NCBI GenBank assembly: GCA_024274785.1
Contig: JAJSAM010000010.1
Span: forward strand, 1-52,224
DNA from: Planctomycetota bacterium
Lineage (GTDB): Bacteria; Planctomycetota; JAJSAM01
DNA: 52,224 nt
Reading direction: 5' to 3'
A model generated the notes under the pieces. That model searched no databases, had not been told where the DNA came from, and was given only the letters and a program-made list of their open reading frames with translations. The number at the start of each line of letters is the position of its first letter. The stretch's first letter is position 1. Positions 9,254 through 16,816 of this stretch are shown here, in pieces. The position numbers and the translations under genes are program-made.

Positions 9254-10867
9254 ATGATAGGGGTACAGGTGGACGATAACCTGGCGGCTCTGGCCGAGTC
9301 TCCGATTCGTGACGATGCGCCGGGTGGCGAGTCCGTCAAGTACGACGCCGACTTCGAAACCCTGAAGTCGCAGATCGAGAAGCTCGACTCCGTCACGACC
9401 GACGAAGATCCCGACTGGCGCCAGGTCATCTCCCTCTCCGAGGACATCCTGAAGAACAAGAGCAAGGATATCCTCGTGCTCTCCTACTACGTCGCCGCAC
9501 TCTGGAAAGAGCGGGGCTACGCGGGGCTCAGCGACGGCCTCGAGATCTACACCGGCGTCCTCGGCAACTTCTGGGACGATCTCTTCCCCGCCGCGCGGCG
9601 CATGCGGGGACGTGTGGCCGCACTCACCTGGCTCATGGAGCGGCTTCCCCCCTGGATCGATCGCCAGGCTCCGGGAGGCAGCGAAGCCGACGGGGTCCGC
9701 GCCTGCCAGGAACACTTCACCGCATTCTTCGACCAGGTCCGGGAGCGCTTCGAGAACGACTCCCCGGGCATGGGAGACCTGAAGCGCGCGATCGACAAGC
9801 GGGTGATCGACCTCCCGGCCGAGGCCGCGCCCGAACCGGAGCCCACCGCTGCGGCCGGGCCCGCGACCGCCGGATCCGCTGCGGCCGCGCCCGCCGCCGC
9901 CCCGCCTCCCGCAGCGCTCGGAGAGATCGAGAGCCCGCAGGATGCGATGAAGGCGCTCACCGCCACGGCGCGCACCATCCGCACCGCCGCGGCCGTATTG
10001 CGGAAGGCGAGCCCGCTGGATCCGCTCCCCTATCGCGTGCTCCGCTTCGCCTCATGGTTGCCGATCAAGGCCGCGCCCCCGGCCAACGGCGGCGAAACAC
10101 AGCTTCCGCCGCCCCGCCCCCAGGTGATCGACGCCGCGGCGACCCTGACCGCCGCGGGGGACTGGGCGAACCTGCTCGAGCTCGGCGAAGGCCGTACCGG
10201 CGACACGCCGTTCTGGCTCGACGCCAGCCGCCACACCGCGACCGCGCTCGCCGGCATGGGACCGGGGTCCGAGCCGGCGCGCAACGCGGTAATGGCTTCG
10301 CTTTCCGGGCTCGTCCAGCGGGTCCCCGGACTGCTCGACCTGACGTTCAAGGACGGGGTCCCCTTCGCCGACGACCAGACGAAGCTCTGGATCGACGCCG
10401 AAGTCATGGCATCATTCGGGGGCGGAGATGGTGGAGGCGGAGGGAGCGCGCCGGCGGCGGGAGGCGGCGACGACGAGTTGCTGGCGGCCGAGGGCGAGGC
10501 GAAGAAGCTCCTGGCCGGCGGGAAGTTCGCCGAGGCGATGGCTCTCTTCCAGCACGGAACCGCCGGGGCGGACAGCCGCCGCGACCGTTTCCGCTGGAAG
10601 CTGGCCCTGGCCTCTGCCTGCAGCGATGCGGGCCAGACGGAGTTGGCCATGCACCAGCTCGAATCCCTCGAGCAGGAAGCCGAGGAATTCAAGCTCGACG
10701 AGTGGGAGCCCACGCTCTGCACGGGCGTGGTGGTTCTCCTCTACAAGTGTCAGAAGAAGCTCCTGGCGGGGCCCCGGAAGGGCTCGCCGGAGGCCGTGAG
10801 CGCCGCGAGCCGGACGTACGCCCGGCTCTGCCGCATCGACCCGGTCGCCGCGATGGAGCTGAAGTAG
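9254..10867 (+). CDS. tssA: TssA, T6SS assembly protein (ImpA_N/VasJ type)
   Basis: TssA proteins start baseplate/sheath assembly and cap or anchor the growing sheath. The product (537 residues) has the ImpA N-terminal domain (residues about 15-130; motifs VLSYYVAALWKERGYAGL and FWDDLFP). A Pro/Ala-rich linker follows (about 195-220), then a C-terminal domain resembling the VasJ-like class (LWIDAEVMASF near 375, TPR-like helices after a Gly-rich stretch). The ATG at 9254 has no visible ribosome-binding site. A GTG at 9269 has GGGG five bases upstream and may be the true start, five codons shorter. It is the first gene of the second T6SS block and lies 87 bases before tssB. Confidence 0.92.
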   Translation: MIGVQVDDNLAALAESPIRDDAPGGESVKYDADFETLKSQIEKLDSVTTDEDPDWRQVISLSEDILKNKSKDILVLSYYVAALWKERGYAGLSDGLEIYTGVLGNFWDDLFPAARRMRGRVAALTWLMERLPPWIDRQAPGGSEADGVRACQEHFTAFFDQVRERFENDSPGMGDLKRAIDKRVIDLPAEAAPEPEPTAAAGPATAGSAAAAPAAAPPPAALGEIESPQDAMKALTATARTIRTAAAVLRKASPLDPLPYRVLRFASWLPIKAAPPANGGETQLPPPRPQVIDAAATLTAAGDWANLLELGEGRTGDTPFWLDASRHTATALAGMGPGSEPARNAVMASLSGLVQRVPGLLDLTFKDGVPFADDQTKLWIDAEVMASFGGGDGGGGGSAPAAGGGDDELLAAEGEAKKLLAGGKFAEAMALFQHGTAGADSRRDRFRWKLALASACSDAGQTELAMHQLESLEQEAEEFKLDEWEPTLCTGVVVLLYKCQKKLLAGPRKGSPEAVSAASRTYARLCRIDPVAAMELK

Positions 10868-10954
10868 GAAGTGATTGAGAACGAGGTTCTGATGCCTTTC
10901 CTCGGGTGCCCGAACGTGGCCACCGGGTAGGGACGACAAGAAGGGAGTTTCGCG

Positions 10955-11455
10955 ATGGCGAAGGAAGGATCAGTTGCTCCGAAGGAGCGGGTCAACATCA
11001 CGTACAAACCGGCAACGGGTGATGCGCAGGAGGAGATCGAGCTTCCACTCAAGCTCCTCATGATGGGCGACTTCACGTTGAAGCGCGATGAGACGCCTCT
11101 CGAAGACCGCAAGGCGATCAACATCGACAAGGACAACTTCAACGACGTCATGAAGAGCCAGAACCTCTCCCTCAACCTGGTGGTGCCGAACAAGCTCGCT
11201 GAGGAGGAAGGTGAGGAGATGGCGGTGGGTCTCAACTTCGACAACCTGAAGGACTTCTCGCCGGAGGCGGTCGCCGAACAGGTTCCCGAGTTGAAAGCGC
11301 TGCTCGACCTGCGCGAGGCCCTCACCGCGGTGAAGGGTCCCCTCGGCAACGTCCCGGCGTTCAAGAAGAAGATCCAGGCGCTGATGAAGGACGACGCCAG
11401 CAAGGAGAAGATCCTGAAGGAGCTGGGACTCGAAGAAGGCGAGTCCGGCGAATAG
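10955..11455 (+). CDS. tssB: TssB, T6SS sheath small subunit (VipA)
   Basis: TssB forms the contractile tail sheath together with TssC. The 166-residue product has the family core (ELPLKLLMMGDF near residue 30, then NIDKDNFNDVM) and the typical length. The start ATG is preceded by AAGGGAG. It is followed 37 bases later by tssC. It is also the reference for the TssB-like N-terminal halves of the two fusion proteins at 26479-29771, which share the pattern of a hydrophobic strand, a D/E-F/L and a downstream VP-[KD]-[LR] segment. Confidence 0.97.
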   Translation: MAKEGSVAPKERVNITYKPATGDAQEEIELPLKLLMMGDFTLKRDETPLEDRKAINIDKDNFNDVMKSQNLSLNLVVPNKLAEEEGEEMAVGLNFDNLKDFSPEAVAEQVPELKALLDLREALTAVKGPLGNVPAFKKKIQALMKDDASKEKILKELGLEEGESGE

Positions 11456-11492
11456 GCCGTTGTGGAAAAGGAAGATATGGGAGCAATGAACA

Positions 11493-12968
11493 ATGGCTGA
11501 TCCGAACGAAGCCCAGCCGGATGCTGTAGAGCAGACCGCGGACTCACTCCTCGACGAGATTCTCAAAGAGACCAAGCTGAAGCCGGCGGATGAAGGCTAC
11601 GACCTGACGAAAAAGGGTGTCGCCGCCTTCATTTCCGGCCTGCTCGAGCCCTCTCGGGCCGGTGAGAAACTCGACAAGGCGATGGTCGACGGGATGATCG
11701 CAGAAATCGATCACAAGCTGTCCCAGCAGCTCGACCAGATCCTGCACGCCGAGGACTTCCAGAAGCTGGAGAGCGCCTGGCGGGGACTGAAGCTCACCAT
11801 CGACCGGACGAACTTCCGGGAGAACGTGAAGCTGGTCCTGATGAACGTCTCCAAGGAGGACCTCCTCGACGACTTCGAGGACGCCCCGGAGATCATGAAG
11901 TCGGGCCTTTACAAGCAGGTCTACACAAACGAGTACGGAACCTTCGGCGGCGAGCCCTACGCGGCCATGATCGCGAACTACGATTTCGGCCCCGGCCCGC
12001 AGGACGTCGCACTCCTCTCTCAGGTGGCCAGCGTCTCGGCCATGTCGCACGCGCCGTTCGTCGCGGCCGCCGGGTCGCAGTTCTTCGGCCTCGACGACTA
12101 CGAAGGCCTTCCGAACCTGAAGGACCTGAAGTCCATCTTCGAGGGTCCGCAGTACACCAAGTGGCAAGCGTTCCGCGAGTCCGAGGACTCCCGGAACGTG
12201 GCGCTCACCTGCCCGCGCTTCCTCCTCCGGTTGCCCTACGACCCGGATGCCAATCCGGTCAAGGCGTTCAACTACCAGGAGGACGTGAGCGGTGCACACG
12301 CCGATTACCTGTGGGGCAACACCGCGTTCACGTTCGCCACGAAGCTGACCGACTCGTTCGCGAAGTTCCGCTGGTGCCCCAACATCATCGGCCCGAGTTC
12401 GGGCGGTGCGGTGGAAGATCTGCCGCTCCACCAGTTCGAGGCCATGGGCGAGATCCAGACCAAGATCCCGACCGAGGTGCTCATCTCCGAGCGCCGTGAG
12501 TTCGAGCTGTCCGAAGAGGGCTTCATCGGTCTCACCATGCGCAAGGGCAGCGACAACGCCTGCTTCTTCTCCGCGAACTCCTGCCAGAAGCCGAAGTACT
12601 TCGGCCAGAGCAAGGAAGGCAAGGAAGCGGAGACGAACTACAAGCTCGGCACCCAGTTGCCGTACATGCTCGTGGTCTCCCGCCTGGCGCACTACATCAA
12701 GGTGCTCCAGCGCGAAGCCCTCGGCAGCGACATGGAGCGGGGCGACCTCGAGCGGAACCTGAACAACTGGATCCGTCAGTACGTTTCGGACATGGATAAC
12801 CCAGCTCCTGGAGTACGCGGCAGGCGTCCACTCCGCCAGGCAAAGATCACGGTGGAGGACGTTGAGGGGGATCCGGGCTGGTACAAGGTCGACATGAAGG
12901 TTCGACCGCACTTCAAGTACATGGGAGCCTTCTTCACACTTTCGCTCGTCGGCAAGCTCGACACGTAG
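11493..12968 (+). CDS. tssC: TssC, T6SS sheath large subunit (VipB)
   Basis: TssC is the large sheath subunit that assembles with TssB around the Hcp tube. The 491-residue product carries the conserved LESAWRGLKLTIDRTNF block (near residue 90), the C-terminal sheath motif with NNWIRQYV, and the family length. Near the N-terminus, SLLDEILKET (residues about 19-28) matches the helix recognised by ClpV in VipB, so contracted sheaths should be recycled by the ClpV encoded downstream. It sits between tssB and hcp on the same strand. Confidence 0.98.
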   Translation: MADPNEAQPDAVEQTADSLLDEILKETKLKPADEGYDLTKKGVAAFISGLLEPSRAGEKLDKAMVDGMIAEIDHKLSQQLDQILHAEDFQKLESAWRGLKLTIDRTNFRENVKLVLMNVSKEDLLDDFEDAPEIMKSGLYKQVYTNEYGTFGGEPYAAMIANYDFGPGPQDVALLSQVASVSAMSHAPFVAAAGSQFFGLDDYEGLPNLKDLKSIFEGPQYTKWQAFRESEDSRNVALTCPRFLLRLPYDPDANPVKAFNYQEDVSGAHADYLWGNTAFTFATKLTDSFAKFRWCPNIIGPSSGGAVEDLPLHQFEAMGEIQTKIPTEVLISERREFELSEEGFIGLTMRKGSDNACFFSANSCQKPKYFGQSKEGKEAETNYKLGTQLPYMLVVSRLAHYIKVLQREALGSDMERGDLERNLNNWIRQYVSDMDNPAPGVRGRRPLRQAKITVEDVEGDPGWYKVDMKVRPHFKYMGAFFTLSLVGKLDT

Positions 12969-13012
12969 TTGAAGCAGGCCTAGAGAGTCGTACAACGTAG
13001 GAGGAATACGTC

Positions 13013-13498
13013 ATGCCGATGCCTGCCCACATGACCCTGGAAGGAGAAAACCAGGGGAACATCGAGGGCTCGTGCGAAATGCAGGGCCGGGAGAACACGA
13101 TCCTGGTGGAAGCGTTCAACCACGAGGTTCACATCCCCCGCGACCCGCAGTCCGGGCTTTCCACCGGAAAGCGCGTGCACGGTGCCTTGTCCGTCGTGAA
13201 GGTCTACGACAAGTCCTCGCCGCTCCTGTACCAGGCGCTCTGCACCGGCGAGCACATGAAGAACGTCACGATCAAGTGGTACCGGATCGACCCGACCGGT
13301 CAGGAAGAGCACTACTTCACGCACGTGCTCGAGGACGCCATCATCGTGTCGATGAAGCCGTACATGCCGAACTGTCTCGACCCGCAGACCGAATCCTACA
13401 CGCACATGGATGAGGTCCTGTTCACCTACAAGGTGATCCGGTGGACCTGGGAGATCGACGGCAAGGAGTACCAGGACTCCTGGCTCGTTCCCAAGTAG
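13013..13498 (+). CDS. hcp: Hcp (TssD), T6SS inner tube protein
   Basis: Hcp hexamers stack into the tube that is expelled with VgrG. The 161-residue product has the family hallmarks: a GNIEGSC-type N-terminal strand, HEVHIPRDPQSG, and the closing TWEIDGKEYQDSW. There is no C-terminal effector extension. A strong AGGAGG ribosome-binding site precedes the ATG, consistent with the high expression expected of the tube protein. Thirteen bases after the stop lies a very stable hairpin with a UUCG tetraloop (13511-13542), which probably protects the hcp 3' end or reduces readthrough into tssE. Confidence 0.98.
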   Translation: MPMPAHMTLEGENQGNIEGSCEMQGRENTILVEAFNHEVHIPRDPQSGLSTGKRVHGALSVVKVYDKSSPLLYQALCTGEHMKNVTIKWYRIDPTGQEEHYFTHVLEDAIIVSMKPYMPNCLDPQTESYTHMDEVLFTYKVIRWTWEIDGKEYQDSWLVPK

Positions 13499-13510
13499 GG
13501 ACAGCTCGAT

Positions 13511-13542
13511 GACGACGGCCGCGCTTCGGCGTGGCCGTCGTC
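13511..13542 (+). promoter_or_regulatory. Stable C(UUCG)G hairpin after hcp
   Basis: Bases 13511-13524 pair with 13529-13542 in a 14-bp stem with a single G-U wobble, closed by a C(UUCG)G tetraloop. There is no T-tract, so it is probably an mRNA-stabilising, processing or attenuation element rather than a classic terminator. It also covers a GTG at 13531, which argues against that codon as the tssE start. Confidence 0.75.
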
Positions 13543-13554
13543 TCACGGCACGAT

Positions 13555-13968
13555 ATGGTCAGTGAACGGACGCTTCTCGAGCGCCTGGCGGATCCTCGTC
13601 CGGGCGCGCCCCGCACAGTTGCCCAGAACACGGACTTGCTCGCCGAATCCGTGCTGAAGCACCTGCGGCGGATGCTGAATTCATGGCATGGCCAGACACC
13701 GACCATGCCGGACTACGGAATCCCTACTCTCAGCGAACTGGTGCACTCGTTCCCTGAGTCGAATGCGATCCTGTCAAAGGCGATCCGGCTCTCGATCGAG
13801 AAGTACGAACCACGACTGAGGAGGATTCGAGTCGGAATCTGCGAACTCGACGACGACCCCTTGAACGTGCAGTTCGACATTTCCGCCGACCTGGTGACGG
13901 CGGATGAGAAAGCGGCCATCCGACTGGAGACCCGCGTGGATGCGGACGGCCGGGTGGAGGTCCGCTGA
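13555..13968 (+). CDS. tssE: TssE, gp25-like T6SS baseplate protein
   Basis: TssE is the gp25-like wedge component that connects baseplate and sheath. The 137-residue product has the gp25/TssE layout: ERTLLERL near the N-terminus, a tail of MPDYGIPTLSELV, then a beta domain ending in ETRVDADGRVEVR. An upstream in-frame GTG at 13531 lies inside the long hairpin that follows hcp, so the ATG at 13555 is preferred, although its ribosome-binding site is weak. The gene is framed by two hairpins, suggesting that it is expressed at a lower level than hcp. Family assignment is supported by both motif and synteny. Confidence 0.93.
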   Translation: MVSERTLLERLADPRPGAPRTVAQNTDLLAESVLKHLRRMLNSWHGQTPTMPDYGIPTLSELVHSFPESNAILSKAIRLSIEKYEPRLRRIRVGICELDDDPLNVQFDISADLVTADEKAAIRLETRVDADGRVEVR

Positions 13969-14010
13969 CGTCTTGGAGTGACCGGCCCCCGGGGTAACGC
14001 GCGGTCGGGA

Positions 14011-14039
14011 CGCCGCCCGCTCCTCCGGGGCAGGCGGCG
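14011..14039 (+). promoter_or_regulatory. Hairpin between tssE and tssF
   Basis: CGCCGCC (14011-14017) pairs with GGCGGCG (14033-14039), continued after one C/A mismatch by GCTCC/GGGGC around a three-base loop. There is no T-tract. It lies in the 95-base gap before tssF. Confidence 0.55.
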
Positions 14040-14063
14040 CCGCGAAGTATTGATGGAGGGTGG

Positions 14064-15818
14064 ATGTTCTATAAGTATTACCAGGAGGAGCTGAGCTTCC
14101 TGCGGGAGCTGGGGAAGGAGTTCTCCCTCGCGCACCCGGCGGCGGCACACTTCCTCACCGAGGCCGGGTCGGACCCGGACGTGGAGCGTCTGCTCGAGGG
14201 GTTTGCCTTCCTCACCGGGCGCATCCGGGAGAAGCTCGACGACGAGCTCCCGGAGCTGACCAGCACGTTCCTCGGCCTCCTCTGGCCGCACTACCTGCGG
14301 TCCGTGCCGGCGATGACCATCGTCACCTTCACGCCCATCCCGGGCGCGATCCAGGGCGTCCAGACGATCCCCGAGGGAACGGAGCTCGACTCCATCCCGA
14401 TCGAGGGCACCCCGGTCCGCTTCCGGACTTCCTACGACACCGACGTCTATCCCATGAAAGTGGCGGATGCCGGGTTATTGGCGCCCCCGGGCGAGCGGCC
14501 CCGGCTCACCCTGACCTTCAAGCTCGATGCGAAGGCCAGGTACGAGGATGCCGTTCCCGATCGTCTGCGGTTCCACCTGCACGGCGACGTCACCATCACC
14601 CGGACCCTCTACCTCTACCTGGCCCGCTACCTGCACCGGATCCTCGTCCGGCCGGCCCGCCAGGCTGAGGCGGTGGAGCTTCCGCCGGGCAGTCTGGTCC
14701 CGGTGGGTTTCGAGGAGGAGCACGCCCTCCTCCCCTACCCGGTGGAGTCGTTCCGGGGCTATCGCATCCTGCAGGAGTACTTCGCCCTGCCGGAGAAGTT
14801 CCTCTTCTTCGACATCACCGGACTCGAGGCGACCCGCAGTCTGCCCATCGACGAGGAGTTCGAGGTCGTCTTCGAGTTCCAGGAGCCGCCGGAGGCCCAG
14901 ATGCGGGTCACCGCCGACAACATCCGCCTGAATGCGACGCCGGTGGTGAACCTGTTCCCACACGACTGCGACCCGATCCGGGTGGAACATGAGCGTGCGG
15001 AGTACCGTCTGCGCCCCGCCGGACGCAATCCCGCGCACTACGAGATCTACTCGGTCGACAACGTCGAGGGACTCGTGCAGGGCACCGCGGAGCGCCGCAA
15101 TTTCAAACCGTTCTACTCCTTCGATCACGGCCTGGGTCCCGGGCAGCAGGAGACCGTCTTCTACGAAGCCCAGCTCCGGCGGTCGGTCGTCGGCGACGGC
15201 ACGGACAGCTACCTGTCGTTCGTCACCGGCCTGGAAGAGGGCACGACGCCGCCCGCGGAGATCATCTCCGTGGAGCTCACCTGCACGAACCGGCGGCTTC
15301 CGGAGAGGCTGCAACTCGGGGAGGTCAACGTCCCCACCAGCACCTCTCCGGAATTCGCCACGTTCGCGAACATCCGACCGGTGTCCCCTTCGGCCCGGCC
15401 GCCGCTGGGAGAAGGGCTGCACTGGCGGCTGATCTCCCACCTGGCCCTGAACCACCTGTCGCTCGACAGCAAGGAGAATTTCCGGGGGCTGCTGGAGCTC
15501 TACAACTTCCGGGCGCTCTATGACCGGCAGGCGGCGCGGCAGGGTGAATTGCTGCTGAAGGGCATCGAGCACGTCTCCTGGGAACCCGAGGAGTGGTTCC
15601 ACCGCGGCACCCTGATCCGGGGCCGCCGGACGACGATCGAAATGCGCGAGGACAACTTCAGTTGCGAGGGGGAGATGCTTCTCCTGGCCTCGGTGCTCGA
15701 GGTGTTCCTCGGTCTCTACACAACCATGAACTCCTTCTCCCGGTTGCGGGTGAAGGGGCTGACCCACGGCGAGGTGTACGAGTGGCCCCCGAGAGTGGGA
15801 CACCAGATTCTCCTGTAA
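14064..15818 (+). CDS. tssF: TssF, T6SS baseplate protein
   Basis: TssF (VasA/ImpG family) forms the baseplate wedge with TssG and TssE. The 584-residue product starts with the conserved YYQEELSFLRELGKEF segment and continues with DPDVERLLEGFAFLTGRI, both diagnostic. Length is normal for the family. The ATG at 14064 follows a GGAGGGTGG ribosome-binding site. The 3' end overlaps the likely tssG start by 37 bases. Confidence 0.97.
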   Translation: MFYKYYQEELSFLRELGKEFSLAHPAAAHFLTEAGSDPDVERLLEGFAFLTGRIREKLDDELPELTSTFLGLLWPHYLRSVPAMTIVTFTPIPGAIQGVQTIPEGTELDSIPIEGTPVRFRTSYDTDVYPMKVADAGLLAPPGERPRLTLTFKLDAKARYEDAVPDRLRFHLHGDVTITRTLYLYLARYLHRILVRPARQAEAVELPPGSLVPVGFEEEHALLPYPVESFRGYRILQEYFALPEKFLFFDITGLEATRSLPIDEEFEVVFEFQEPPEAQMRVTADNIRLNATPVVNLFPHDCDPIRVEHERAEYRLRPAGRNPAHYEIYSVDNVEGLVQGTAERRNFKPFYSFDHGLGPGQQETVFYEAQLRRSVVGDGTDSYLSFVTGLEEGTTPPAEIISVELTCTNRRLPERLQLGEVNVPTSTSPEFATFANIRPVSPSARPPLGEGLHWRLISHLALNHLSLDSKENFRGLLELYNFRALYDRQAARQGELLLKGIEHVSWEPEEWFHRGTLIRGRRTTIEMREDNFSCEGEMLLLASVLEVFLGLYTTMNSFSRLRVKGLTHGEVYEWPPRVGHQILL

Positions 15819-16816
15819 TCCGCGCCCTCCTCGAGAGGGGCAGGCGGTTTTCGTTCTTCCAGGCCGTGCGCCTGCTGGAGCGGATTCAACCGGGCTCCGT
15901 CCACATCGGACGGCAGGGTCCGGCGGATCGCGAGTCGATTCGCCTGCGCCCCAGCAAGAGCATGGGTTTTCCCCGGAGCGACCTGGAAGCAGTGGAAGTG
16001 CTCCCGGAAAACGGGCGGTATCGCATCACCTCGACGTTCCTCGGGCTCTACGGGTCGACCTCTCCCCTGCCGACCTACTACTCCCAGGAGTTGCTCTGGC
16101 AGGACGACTCCGAGAACTGCGTCCGGGACTTCCTCGATCTCTTCCACCACCGCCTGCTCTCCCTGTTCTTCCGGTGCTGGACGAAGTACCGCTATTTCGT
16201 GCGGTACATGGCGGGAGGCACGGACGAGGTCTCCAGCTACCTCCTCTCGCTGGTCGGCCTGGCGACCGATGGAATCCGTAACGCCAGCCCCGTTTCGCCG
16301 GTGATGCTGATCCGCTACGTCGGACTGATCACCCAGAGGCCGCACGGGGCGGAAGCCCTGCGCGCGATTCTCACGAGCTGGTTCGGAGGGCTTTCGATCG
16401 AGGTCCGCCAGTACGTGCATCGCTGGGTTCGCCTGCCGCTCAACCGGCGCAACCACATCGGCCGCAGTTCCACTACCGTCGGCGAGGACCTGGTCCTCGG
16501 CGCCCGGGTTTCCGACCGTGCCGGGAAATTCAGGGTCATCGTCGGGCCGGTGGGCTGGGAGCGTTTCCAACGGTTCCTGCCGGACGGTGCCGAATTCGAA
16601 GTACTGGTCGCGCTGACGCGACTCTACGTGACGGATCCACTGGAATTCGATGTCGAGGTCCGGCTCAAGGGCGATGAGGTTCCACGCCTGCGGCTGGGCG
16701 GCGCCAGCCCATATCGGGTGGGCTGGACGACCTGGGTACCCGCTGACGACATGGAGGACCAGGCTGTGGTCTTCCGGGTCCCGGACGCGGGCAGCAGCGA
16801 TAGAAAGGCATCCTGA
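15782..16816 (+). CDS. tssG: TssG, T6SS baseplate protein
   Basis: TssG (VasB/ImpH family) is the second main wedge protein of the baseplate. The conserved opening (IRALLERGRRFSFFQAVRLLER) appears about 12 residues after a GTG at 15782. That GTG has a GAGG ribosome-binding site seven bases upstream and gives a 344-residue protein of normal size. The frame is open further 5', but that part overlaps tssF and has no homology-like features, so the longer form (to 15593) is rejected. TFLGLYGSTSPLPTYY (near residue 85) is a second family motif. The stop overlaps the clpV start by one base. Confidence 0.93.
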   Translation: MAPESGTPDSPVIRALLERGRRFSFFQAVRLLERIQPGSVHIGRQGPADRESIRLRPSKSMGFPRSDLEAVEVLPENGRYRITSTFLGLYGSTSPLPTYYSQELLWQDDSENCVRDFLDLFHHRLLSLFFRCWTKYRYFVRYMAGGTDEVSSYLLSLVGLATDGIRNASPVSPVMLIRYVGLITQRPHGAEALRAILTSWFGGLSIEVRQYVHRWVRLPLNRRNHIGRSSTTVGEDLVLGARVSDRAGKFRVIVGPVGWERFQRFLPDGAEFEVLVALTRLYVTDPLEFDVEVRLKGDEVPRLRLGGASPYRVGWTTWVPADDMEDQAVVFRVPDAGSSDRKAS

